NCBI GenBank assembly: GCA_015039365.1
Contig: WION01000176.1
Coordinates: 46,421-110,420, forward strand
Reading direction: 5' to 3'
Length of the DNA: 64,000 nt
From: Amanita rubescens
Taxonomy: Eukaryota > Basidiomycota > Agaricomycetes > Agaricales > Amanitaceae
Part shown: in pieces, positions 1 through 9,640 of the stretch
How the letters are laid out: each line of letters starts with the position of its first letter
Numbering within the stretch: the stretch's first letter is position 1
Translations under genes and position numbers: made by a program
Notes under the pieces: generated by a model
The model's input: only the letters and a program-made list of their open reading frames with translations
The model's database searches: none
Told to the model about the DNA's origin: nothing

Positions 1-230
1 TTATCGGGAAAATGTCAGGCATTGGGAAAATAATTGCCTACGCCGTCATCGGCTGGAGTCTGCCCTGGATGATTAACAATATTTAGCCATAGATCTAGGG
101 ACATGCATAGTAAGCCAATATAATAACTGTGGCAGGATGAAACAAACCCGGTCTTTATTCTGATCTCCTCTCGTTCAACAGATGCGTTGTCGGCGATTCG
201 CCGGCAAGATTCATTCAAATTGAAGCCTAA

Positions 231-1561
231 TTACGCGGAAGCAATATACCATGTAACTATGAGAGCCACGATGACAGTAGCGCACGTGAACATGAAACAA
301 ATACCAAGATTTCCTGTGGCGGCAGGACTTTTGCGCTTGAGAAATATTTAGATCTCAGGCTAAGTTGTTTTTATATGAATGTACCTTGATCACGGCCACC
401 GCTATGTCCGCCATCATGGCCTGGGACAAATTGACAGCTTGTTCATACGAGAGACCCCATTCAGGGCCTCGCATGACTGCTTCCCAGCGGCCACTACGAG
501 TTTCACATGCAAGCTTGCGGAGGCGGGGGATTATTCCGTCCCCAAGTTGAAACCTGTCAATAACGGCATTTGTCCTATCCCTGATGTCAATAATGGCTCG
601 TGTTGAAAGATCGCCGATTGTAGCTGCTGAAAAATGCATATTGTCCCACGCAATGATGAATAGCAACACTTACAGCGCTCTGCCAATGGTGCTGACACGC
701 TAGCCCTCAACGGCACGCGGCTATCCAAGTCAGGCTTGCAGCGCACCCGTAAGTGGCCATTTTTGGAATCATTTCCCGACTTTTCAAATGGCGGTAAATA
801 GCTGTTGGTGGCGTACGGAATCTGGTTGCCCACGACTAGTAACATATGAGTTCATCTTGGCAAGAAATGACAATAGGAGACTTACATGGAGTAGGAACCT
901 GAAGAACATCTTCTAAATAACATCGCGAAGTGAAACGATGCAGGTGAGGCAGCGCAACCTGGGCGCCAAAAGCCTGAATCAGGCGGGCAGCTGCTTCCCG
1001 AAGCACCCCACCCCCTTCATGTACTTCACGAGGTGAGACATAAGTGTCAACCGTGATGTCTTCGGTTTGCGCTCCCGACCTAGAAACAAGATGTCCAGGG
1101 CAATGGAGGAATAGAGATATTCCACCGTCAACGCGATCGAGAATGGAGATCTAGGCGAAAAATTTAGTCCGAGACTCAGTTCAAATTTTGTTTGACAATG
1201 CACGTACCGTATCAAAGACATCAGTGAGCGTTGCAGACAGAAGCTCCTGCCGCTCTCGCTTCTCAATGTCACTCCCAGTCCCCTTCCCGTGCAGGCTCAC
1301 ATAAAAAGGATGAAGACCCCCGTCCGTCTTTGCTCTATAATCTGTGCCATCTTTGTGGGCATTGGCACGAATTGCTGCACGCGCAGCGGCCATTCGCGCA
1401 TCGAAGCTAAGTCCGGCCAAGTTGTCTAGGTTCATGCCTACCGTGATTCCCGCCACATGAGCAGGAGTGTATAGTGGGAATTCCGGTTGGACCATGAGTT
1501 GGGCAATGTGGGATCTCAAGTTGTGCGAAGTCGTGTTTCGAACATTGTTGGTGCGAGACAT
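231..1561 (-). CDS. Hypothetical tail-anchored protein, 5 exons
   Basis: I do not recognise the family. Five exons join in frame across short GT-AG introns: 1561-1208, 1150-886, 835-674, 626-385 and 335-231. Together they give 375 codons before a TAA. An ATG eight codons upstream (1585) is also possible. The body is soluble and of mixed composition, with an Ala/Arg-rich stretch near residues 60-75. The last exon adds a single hydrophobic segment of about 21 residues (about 351-371, ICFMFTCATVIVALIV...) just before the stop, with Arg and Lys about 10 residues upstream. That is the layout of a C-tail-anchored membrane protein. The last exon depends on a 49-bp intron with acceptor CTCAAG, so it is the least certain part. 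Exon phases agree throughout, which random sequence would not give. Confidence 0.6.
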
Positions 1562-1715
1562 GCTGAGACAAGAGTTTGAAGGCAACCCTGACTCCTGATT
1601 TGGGAGTCAGAATGATAAGATCAAAATTTCAAAAAGTAAGATAAAGACGTACCGCCGACTCATAACCAATGCCATCCCGCCGAGACTAGGAAGTTTCACA
1701 TCAACCAGAAGTCTT

Positions 1716-2045
1716 GCCTCTCGTTCTCAGCCTGCGGGCTTGGAAAGGACTGTGTCAGTTCTTTAGTTGAAAATCGTAGTAGAGTGGATGTGATGAATCA
1801 CCATTTCCAGCTTCGGAACACAGCCAACACCTCTACTAGCCATCCTATACATGACCAATTTGGAACTGTCGAACACCATTATGATTTTTGATTCGTTCTC
1901 AGCCAGCAGGCCTGAAAGGATTGTGTCAGTTCTTTAGTTGCAAATCATGGATTTGACGAATCACCATTTTCCTTCCAAACACAGCCAACACCTCTAGCCG
2001 TCCTATACATGGCCAATTTGGAACTGTCAAACATCATGTAATCAA
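1716..2045. repeat. Diverged tandem duplication, about 170-bp unit
   Basis: Two units (about 1716-1887 and 1890-2045) share the order CTCAGCC, GGATTGTGTCAGTTC, GAATCACCATTT, ACACAGCCAACACCTCT, CCTATACATG and CCAATTTGGAACTGTC. Read on the minus strand, both keep a similar peptide (FDSSKLxMYRxA then RGVGCV). This suggests a duplicated exon fragment of a decayed gene. The function is unknown. Confidence 0.55.
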
Positions 2046-2556
2046 AACGGGAGTTGAGCATCGGTTGGATTTGGTACATGAAGCTGCACATGTTATGCAG
2101 GTGCCAGCGTTGGAACGGGCCTCGTTTCATACGTGGAGATCTGGCCACGATATACACATTGCATTAGTCTCGACGAGATTCATGTTAAAAACGGAATAGC
2201 ACATACCCTGCCCTATAGAAACAGCTCACTAGTCTATGTAGCTGTGCGCCGATCTTGATTAAGTGAAAACAGGACCTGTTTGCTTTGCGAAAGAAGTGAG
2301 AGCCCGAGTTCAAGTTTGCAGCGCCCGTAGATTTCTTCCGAGTTCAACCGACCTTCTGAGGGGACAGGTACTACCACCAAGGAGCGTGGCCAGAGTTTGA
2401 TATCCTGCAGAGCTTGATTTGCCCAGTGTTGTCATTGCAGGAGTGGAGAGCGACAAGCAGTTATTGGCTGGGCGCATATCGGCAATCGCCGAATCTTAAT
2501 CTCCTCAATGTACGAAAACGCGAATTCACATTTGTACGTTCACTAGCTACATATTA
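2046..2556. other. Unassigned interval beyond the KDZ 3' end
   Basis: No supported gene. The interval lies beyond the stop codon of the KDZ transposase and may hold the 3' untranslated end and terminus of that element. I could not define a terminal repeat or target duplication here. The short open frames (for example 2414-2605) have no recognisable content. Confidence 0.3.
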
Positions 2557-2884
2557 TCAAGTGTCGATACCAACGATGAAGTCCGTCACTTGCTCTGCCT
2601 GCTGATTTTGCTCCTGCTCAAGCGCAATTCGCTCCTCCATCTCTAAGTCTGCGTGATTCTTGTTCCCCTTGCTTGTTGTCCCGCCCGTCTTAATCTGAGC
2701 TAATCGGCGAATGTGCTGGTTATTTATCAACGATCGTAGAGCCCATCAATATTTCAATTCCTCGGCTAGATCCGGGTTTTCGATAGAGAGTTTCTTGATA
2801 GCTTCAGAGTATGTCACTTCCTCGTGCTCAATAAACGCAAGTAATCTATCCACTTCCACATTCAATCTTTGAATTTCTTCACGC
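2557..2884 (-). pseudogene. C-terminal fragment of KDZ transposase
   Basis: The minus strand encodes a stretch beginning EEIQRLNVEVDRLL, then a segment on SIENPDLAEEL, then WALRSLINN, ending QVTDFIVGIDT and TGA at 2557. This is the usual coiled end of agaricomycete KDZ transposases, after the KYFRLLRAR block. That block is the last coding sequence before the insertion at 15966 on the other side. Deleting the inserted DNA and one copy of its ACGC duplication would restore the LRAR-EEI junction in frame. There is one in-frame TGA at 2748-2746, where the family usually has Arg. A CGA to TGA change at a CpG explains it. The gene is dead because of both the insertion and this stop. Confidence 0.75.
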
Positions 2885-3196
2885 TGATGGACTAGAGGAG
2901 CGGCTGGACGGAGAAAACGCGCATAATAGAAGACCTACCGAAGCGATAGGACGATTGCCGAAGCGGACCGAAGCAGGAAAGGAAGATCGAACTCAAAAGA
3001 AGGGCGACAGGTTCGATTATGTTCAAGCCCTAAGCCTTGGGCGTGTCGGAGCATTTGGATCACGTGGAGTTGCGGACCATGACTCATCCGAGGCAGGATC
3101 GGCAAGGAGCATCAAAAGGCGCATCAGCGATCATCCTCGGCAACCTCGGAATCACGCGGCATGGAAAAAGAGGACTCGGATTGAATAGCGTCGCTC

Positions 3197-3913
3197 TTGA
3201 CGCTTTCCCCTTCTTCCCAGATGAGTTCCCCAGCACTCTCAGCTAACGACGCGATCCAGGAGAACGGTGATAGAGCGCGGCCTCTTATCGAGCGGCTTTC
3301 GACGCCTCCGCCCGAGTACCCCCTTTTCCGAGAAGGAGACGACGCGCCGATACAAAGCTTGCAAGAGCCAGCGTATCCCTATGGGAGCATGTACCCCTCG
3401 TTTAACAGAAGGCGCGGCGACTGGTATCATTCGCTAGGAGCTATATTCGGCCAATCTAGACGGCTTTCGGCGTCCCCGCTAGTAGGAGGAGAGTTCCACG
3501 CTACAGTCACCCCAAGTACCGGCGACAAGATAAGGCATAGGAGATGGATGGAAGAGCCGGAGCAGAGCGCGGAGGATCGGCGAAGAAACGGATTCGAGCT
3601 CGACCTTATCAATCGCGTCGAGTATTTCGGTCTTGAGCAAGGCAACCAGAGTACCATCCACCTAGGGCACGGACAGCTAGTTCATAGGGTTATCCATAGG
3701 CCACATATCGCAGGACGAGGACTGGAGATCGATCACGGCGGCCCTTATATCATTATCGACCGATGCCACACCCATTACCTCCTCATGACCAGAAAAGGAG
3801 ACATATTCCCCCAGCTCGTTCCGGCACCCTGTATCTACCCTTGCCTGACTACCTGGCATGTTGTCGACATCCCGCGCGATTTACTTAATCATCCAGAGGT
3901 AGAAAGACTCTAG
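3197..3913 (+). CDS. 238-aa ORF of unknown function inside the outer element
   Basis: I do not recognise the protein. The frame is open for 238 codons and ends in TAG 13 bp before the Gypsy insertion site, so the insertion did not cut it. The N-terminal half is Pro/Ser/Arg-rich and looks disordered (PPPEYPLF, GDWYHSLGAIFG). The C-terminal half is more hydrophobic and folded-looking (GPYIIIDRCHTHYLLMTRKG, then VPAPCIYPCLTTWHVVDIP). The ATG at 3197 is the first in frame; the next Met is 8 codons on. It lies within what looks like a single long terminal repeat. It could be an accessory protein of that element or a 3' remnant of an internal ORF. Length and composition argue against chance, but expression is unknown. 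Confidence 0.45.
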   Translation: MTLSPSSQMSSPALSANDAIQENGDRARPLIERLSTPPPEYPLFREGDDAPIQSLQEPAYPYGSMYPSFNRRRGDWYHSLGAIFGQSRRLSASPLVGGEFHATVTPSTGDKIRHRRWMEEPEQSAEDRRRNGFELDLINRVEYFGLEQGNQSTIHLGHGQLVHRVIHRPHIAGRGLEIDHGGPYIIIDRCHTHYLLMTRKGDIFPQLVPAPCIYPCLTTWHVVDIPRDLLNHPEVERL

Positions 3914-3926
3914 AACGAATACATCC

Positions 3927-4198
3927 TGTAAGGCTCGTACGTCAGTAGAAGCCGGACGTCGTATATATCTATGCTCAAGACTCTGGGGAGTTTGTCTAAC
4001 TCCCAATTTTATCTCTTTCCGTATATAGCATTAGTATAGTTACGTGTGACTACTTAAGTCACCTTATACCTATTAGATAAGCAGTCAATTCTTGTAACGT
4101 GCACATTAGCACTACCAGAATACACCCAGTACAGTGCACCGCACGTTTGAATAACTCGGAGATTATATCTCCACTATCATAAACTTATCAACTTTACA
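3927..4198 (+). repeat. 5' LTR of the Gypsy element
   Basis: 272 bp, matching 14922-15193 at an offset of 10,995 bp. All four differences (4045, 4100, 4117, 4143) are CG in the 3' copy and TG or CA here. The duplicated target CATCC lies at 3922-3926. A TATATAT stretch near 3962 could serve as the promoter core. Confidence 0.95.
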
Positions 4199-4304
4199 CT
4201 TTTTTGCACTACCACGTTGTGTGTAGTAGCGCGGCAACTTACAATCGAAAATCAACCAAAAACCTAGAAAAACAAACAAACTCAAAATTAAATAGAACGA
4301 CGCG

Positions 4305-5534
4305 ATGTCCTTCGCGCCGAACAAAGCCAAGAACAAGAAAACCACTAGGGCTTCTCTTTCAAACATGCCCGCTGGCTCCGGGGGAAGTTCCCCCGTGTTA
4401 GTCCAACGTTCGGTTAGCACGTCGAACGCGTCAAAACCCGCGTCCGGCCCGGCACTGGATACCGGCAACGTAACCGTGAGGAGCGCAAGTTACGCTCATG
4501 CAGCCTCACACGTAAAAGCTGCAGCGGCTCCTGCAACTCCCGCTAGGAGTAATAGGTCCCCAGCGAGACCTTCTCGCTCCCCGAGGACGGAACCTTCCCT
4601 CCTCGGAATGAAACCCAAGCCACCTAAAACGAGTCCAGAGGACTCGAGACCAAGCGAATACAGAAGGGGGATATCGCTTAACTCCCCTCCCGAAGGTCGA
4701 GTTCCGTTCGGGCCAATAACACAATTGCCATTTAGGCTTAGCCAGCAAGCCTCTAGGAATGCCGAAGAGGAACGGGAAGTCCAACAATTGACTTCCCCAG
4801 ACAAGGAACAGGCTGAAATTCAGCCCGAAGTCCCACAGGATATCCTGGAACGGGTTACCCCCCTTTCCGAAGATATGCCACTTCTCTTAGCCCCATCAGT
4901 CATGGAGACGGCTATCCCAAATCCCGCTCACGCCAGTCAGTTAGCGGACAACATCACTCGCGGAAAGCTCCGCGAAATCAAGGATTCTATTAACAACTCC
5001 ATGGCGAGACAACAGCAACAATTCAGTATTGGAATGTCCCAAATACTGAGAGAGCTCCGCGAGTTCAACGTCTCAGTACAACAAGAACTTCGCACCTCAA
5101 ACGATAAGAATACGCAGATCCAAACCCTGCTCTTAGATGAACTTCGACGAACGAGAAGTCAACGATCTTACTCCGAGAGGGAACCCTCCCCTCAAGGTTC
5201 TGTGAGATCACAGTCCCCAGCTTTGAGCTACGTGTCCGTGGAACCGCAAGACACAACCAAACATATATCGATCCTGTCCTCTCGATATAGAGGCAGAGGC
5301 ATGACCCCTGCTGAACCCGACGACAGGGAAGAACTTATTGCTCGCCTACATGAGTCGGGCGAACTAGACGCACTGATTACCCTCAAGAAGCTAGAGTTCA
5401 GATGCTCAACGGGAGATACGGGAAGTTTCGCAAATCGTCAGGGGTGGAATGAGTCCGTTCCGAGCTATGATGCTCGATTAACGACCAGCGCCAGGAACGC
5501 CGTCCTGGCAGAGATTAAGGCGGGAACCACCTGA
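4305..5534 (+). pseudogene. gag, 5' part, cut by the palindrome
   Basis: This is the N-terminal part of the Gag structural protein. The first ATG after the 5' LTR opens 409 codons. The first 170 residues are Ser/Pro/Arg-rich and likely disordered. Residues about 220-290 are Gln/Arg-rich and probably form a coiled coil (SMARQQQQFSIGMSQ, then an LRELREFNV stretch). The authentic frame can be followed to codon 358 (position 5378). From 5379 the sequence is also the left arm of the palindrome, and the frame ends in TGA at 5532-5534. The capsid core expected between this part and the segment resuming at 8066 is missing, so Gag cannot be made as a normal full-length protein from this copy. Confidence 0.8.
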
Positions 5535-8065
5535 TCAGCCCGACAAAAAACTCTAATTAGACAGGGACGTCAGATGCCCCTCCTTCTCCATTAAAGGGGG
5601 TTTTTTGGCTAATAGGGCTTTCATGAATAAATGTACATGATAAAAGACATAAAATTGTGCTAAGTCCACTTTCCCACATCTAAAAATGAACTCATTACCA
5701 TTTCTGGAAGGTGGGGGATGTTTGTACATGTTATGACATGAGAATTTGATCACAAGTTAGGGACAAGGGCATAATTGCCTTTTTTGGTAAGATAGTCAGA
5801 TTCCAAATAAGGAAAGCAATTTAGGATACCATTTTTGGAAGGTTGTCAAGGTGTTTGTACATGTTTGTACATGCTTTGACACAACAAAGGATAATTTCCT
5901 TATTTGGAAAGTGAGAAGTAGATGCCAAATAAGACAAAATAATTGATTTCAGGGTCGAATTTCCTAAAAAGGAAATGATTACGTAATTTCAGGGTCAATC
6001 AATTGTGTAGCCTTGGTCAGTGGCTTTCTAAATGTGGTTGTATGACATTATTTGGTGATGATTTCATTGAGATATTCACTGATTGATTTTCAGGGTCAAA
6101 TTTCCTGAAAAGGAAATGAGTAATGTAATGTGTGCTTTAGGATCCAGTGGTGGATTTCCAAAAAAGGAAAGAGCGCACTTTGGCCTTGCCATTTTGGGAA
6201 ATATCTGCTCACTGTTGCTGGTGATGAGCAGCAAGGAAATGCAATATCTCCCTTAATACTGGATATTTTTGTGGCACTTTTTTTGGAACATATTCCTTAT
6301 ATGTATATGCACCTATCCACCATGTTAGAATGCAAAAATTGCAAGTGGTTTCTGTCAGAATGCAACATGTCTTGCTCACTGTTGTCAACAGTGAGGAGCA
6401 ACAAATGACAATATCTCCATCAATACTGGTTATTTCTGTGGCGCTTTTTTTGGTATGTCCCTATTAGGCATATAGGAAGGTATTTGGCATGTCAGAATGC
6501 AAATAGTATGTACCAATCAGCCACAAATAAAATTGGTGTGCTCACTGTCTGCCATGATGAGCAGCTATACCTCCACCAAAACAAGATCTTTCTGTGGCGC
6601 TTTTTGGATTTTGATTTCTTATGATAACAGAGTGTCATTCAGGGTGTCTGGAAGGAGATTGCCCTGCTGATTAATATGTAACTTTGAGTTTCATGATAAA
6701 AGTCTGAACATGATACAGAAAGAGTGGCTGATAAGCAGACATGTCAGGAGAAATGGGACATTCCACTTGATCTTGCCTAGGGATCCTTTGTTGAGACCCT
6801 CCCAATGTTTATCTTTGTTATGTGTGATCCCAAATCAAAAAAAGCGCCACAGAAAGATCTTGTTTTGGTGGAGGTATAGCTGCTCATCATGGCAGACAGT
6901 GAGCACACCAATTTTATTTGTGGCTGATTGGTACATACTATTTGCATTCTGACATGCCAAATACCTTCCTATATGCCTAATAGGGACATACCAAAAAAAG
7001 CGCCACAGAAATAACCAGTATTGATGGAGATATTGTCATTTGTTGCTCCTCACTGTTGACAACAGTGAGCAAGACATGTTGCATTCTGACAGAAACCACT
7101 TGCAATTTTTGCATTCTAACATGGTGGATAGGTGCATATACATATAAGGAATATGTTCCAAAAAAAGTGCCACAAAAATATCCAGTATTAAGGGAGATAT
7201 TGCATTTCCTTGCTGCTCATCACCAGCAACAGTGAGCAGATATTTCCCAAAATGGCAAGGCCAAAGTGCGCTCTTTCCTTTTTTGGAAATCCACCACTGG
7301 ATCCTAAAGCACACATTACATTACTCATTTCCTTTTCAGGAAATTTGACCCTGAAAATCAATCAGTGAATATCTCAATGAAATCATCACCAAATAATGTC
7401 ATACAACCACATTTAGAAAGCCACTGACCAAGGCTACACAATTGATTGACCCTGAAATTACGTAATCATTTCCTTTTTAGGAAATTCGACCCTGAAATCA
7501 ATTATTTTGTCTTATTTGGCATCTACTTCTCACTTTCCAAATAAGGAAATTATCCTTTGTTGTGTCAAAGCATGTACAAACATGTACAAACACCTTGACA
7601 ACCTTCCAAAAATGGTATCCTAAATTGCTTTCCTTATTTGGAATCTGACTATCTTACCAAAAAAGGCAATTATGCCCTTGTCCCTAACTTGTGATCAAAT
7701 TCTCATGTCATAACATGTACAAACATCCCCCACCTTCCAGAAATGGTAATGAGTTCATTTTTAGATGTGGGAAAGTGGACTTAGCACAATTTTATGTCTT
7801 TTATCATGTACATTTATTCATGAAAGCCCTATTAGCCAAAAAACCCCCTTTAATGGAGAAGGAGGGGCATCTGACGTCCCTGTCTAATTAGAGTTTTTTG
7901 TTGGGCTGATCAGGTGGTTCCCGCCTTAATCTCTGCCAGGACGGCGTTCCTGGCGCTGGTCGTTAATCGAGCATCATAGCTCGGAACGGACTCATTCCAC
8001 CCCTGACGATTTGCGAAACTTCCCGTATCTCCCGTTGAGCATCTGAACTCTAGCTTCTTGAGGGT
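5379..8065. repeat. Giant palindrome: 1,227-bp arms around a 233-bp centre
   Basis: Positions x and 13444-x are complementary from 5379-6605 against 6839-8065. The centre is 6606-6838. The stretches I compared base by base match throughout except for one difference (G5542 against T7902), a CpG transition. Paired open frames in the arms (5553-5753 with 7691-7891; 6130-6408 with 7036-7314) translate identically because of the symmetry; I do not regard them as genes. The outer 160 bp of each arm are gag sequence. The rest is non-coding DNA rich in TTTCCTTTTTGG-like motifs. No target duplication flanks it. Confidence 0.9.
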
Positions 8066-9622
8066 GTACGATTCGACCGTCTCAAACAGAAGAACAGGAC
8101 GGTAGCCGACCTTAAGAAGGAACTCGAACGGTTGAGTCAGCTCATGATTCAACAGCCCTCCGAGTACGACATGAAACGTCGTTTCCTAGACGCACTAAAG
8201 CCGGAAGTCTCTGGCGCGGTCCTATGCTTCGGGTTGAACCCGGAGAGCTCAGACTTTGACCTCCTGTTCGATAAAGCGAATGCGATCGAACAAGGCCAGT
8301 TATATGAAGAGAGTCATCGTAACGAGCGAATGAGCAAAAACGCTATAACTGGCTCTCAAAATCAAACCTACAAATCGTCTTCAGGCAAATCGTCAAAACT
8401 GTCGGGGAGGAAGTTCGTAAAGAAGCCTAAGAAAGAGGCAAGGGACGACAAGCCGACGGACCCGTCATCGAAGTCAGTGGAATGCTACCACTGTAAGAGA
8501 AAAGGACACATCAGTAAAGATTGTCCCAAAAAGACGGGCAAGAACAGATCCGCCAACGCGGAGCCTGCTGACGAGGATGAGGAAGCGGAAGCGCAAGGCA
8601 ATGCTGCAGACGCTGACACCGGAGACTCTGAAGATTCAGAGTCAGGCCAAGATGATGATCACGAGGATCAATCGGATGAACAAGCAGAAAATGGCCCAGA
8701 CTCGGACAATCTGTCCCTGAACGACTGGTGCCCCCAGGCTTGCGCTATAAGGCCTTACGTGGAGTCGTTGGATGACGAAGACGACGTCGTCGTTTACCAC
8801 GAGCCAGGATCTCGTGGGAGGCCAGAACTTGTTGACTGGTCTCTAATGTCAGGCAGCAGCGTTGAATACGAGGACACCTCCTCTGTCGACGAACACGCTC
8901 AGGACGACATGCCAGAGCCAATGGTGTGGGATTGCCGAACAACACGCATAGTAGAAGACGACGAACGTATGGAGTCCTGCAAAGCTAATGAGACGAATGG
9001 CGAACTTGTCGCGTATCGACAACGAGCTACCAAAGAATTCGGGTCACTCAGACTTGAGGATGGGCCGAAAAGAGACTTCAAGCGTTTGGGCGTTATAGAA
9101 GGTTACATGCGGATTAACGGCAACAGGGCCCACGTATTAATGGATGGGGGAAGTACCCTCGACATGATATCGGCCAATTTCGCGTCTGTACTCGCGCTGG
9201 AAATGTTCCAGCTCAAGAAGCCAATAAAACTGCAAATGGCTACCTCTGGATCAAGGTCTTCCATTAATCATGGAGCACGCGCAGAACTCCAAGTAGGGGA
9301 GTTCAAACAAATGCGATACTTCGACGTGGTCAACCTTGACCGTTACAACATTATTCTCGGGACACCATTCCTGAAGGAACACAAGATTATATTGAATTAT
9401 GCTGGACACGGATCCTTCAAGTTGAAGGACAGATGGTTCCCAGTCCGGGAAGGCGATTTTAGCAGTCCTGTCTCCAAAAATGGGGAGGAAACGGGTGACG
9501 CCGTCGATAAAACCAAGTCTAGCACAAAAGGAAACGGGTTTAGCTCGCAACCACGCAAGTCTATGAGCAGCAGCAACGGGAGGAATCCTAGCCCCTCGGT
9601 GCCGTATAAACGCTCTCATTGA
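8066..9622 (+). CDS. Gag C-terminal part with zinc knuckle, plus aspartic protease
   Basis: The frame resumes directly after the palindrome. The first ATG in frame is at 8144 and no start is needed if it was once fused to upstream gag. It begins with the end of the capsid domain (SEYDMKRRFLDAL, GAVLCFGLNPES, IEQGQLYEE). A CCHC zinc knuckle follows at 8483-8524 (CYHC...GHISKDC), then a very acidic linker (8570-8700). A retropepsin-like domain comes next, with LMDGGST at 9137-9157 and IILGTPFL near 9350. The active-site triplet is D-G-G where the family normally has D-S-G or D-T-G, so protease activity is doubtful. The frame ends in TGA followed by CTA. The pol segment continues in the same frame. 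Confidence 0.85.
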   Translation, partial: VRFDRLKQKNRTVADLKKELERLSQLMIQQPSEYDMKRRFLDALKPEVSGAVLCFGLNPESSDFDLLFDKANAIEQGQLYEESHRNERMSKNAITGSQNQTYKSSSGKSSKLSGRKFVKKPKKEARDDKPTDPSSKSVECYHCKRKGHISKDCPKKTGKNRSANAEPADEDEEAEAQGNAADADTGDSEDSESGQDDDHEDQSDEQAENGPDSDNLSLNDWCPQACAIRPYVESLDDEDDVVVYHEPGSRGRPELVDWSLMSGSSVEYEDTSSVDEHAQDDMPEPMVWDCRTTRIVEDDERMESCKANETNGELVAYRQRATKEFGSLRLEDGPKRDFKRLGVIEGYMRINGNRAHVLMDGGSTLDMISANFASVLALEMFQLKKPIKLQMATSGSRSSINHGARAELQVGEFKQMRYFDVVNLDRYNIILGTPFLKEHKIILNYAGHGSFKLKDRWFPVREGDFSSPVSKNGEETGDAVDKTKSSTKGNGFSSQPRKSMSSSNGRNPSPSVPYKRSH

Positions 9623-9640
9623 CTACAAGGACCCGAGAAC

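Noticed and set aside
5553..7891. Pairs of identical open frames in the palindrome (66 and 92 codons)
   Set aside because: They are identical because the DNA is symmetrical. They lack family features, lie in CpG-poor repeat DNA, and each appears once per arm.
5375..8073. GATT near both palindrome ends as a target duplication
   Set aside because: The right-hand GATT is four bases away from the junction, and four-base matches are common by chance.
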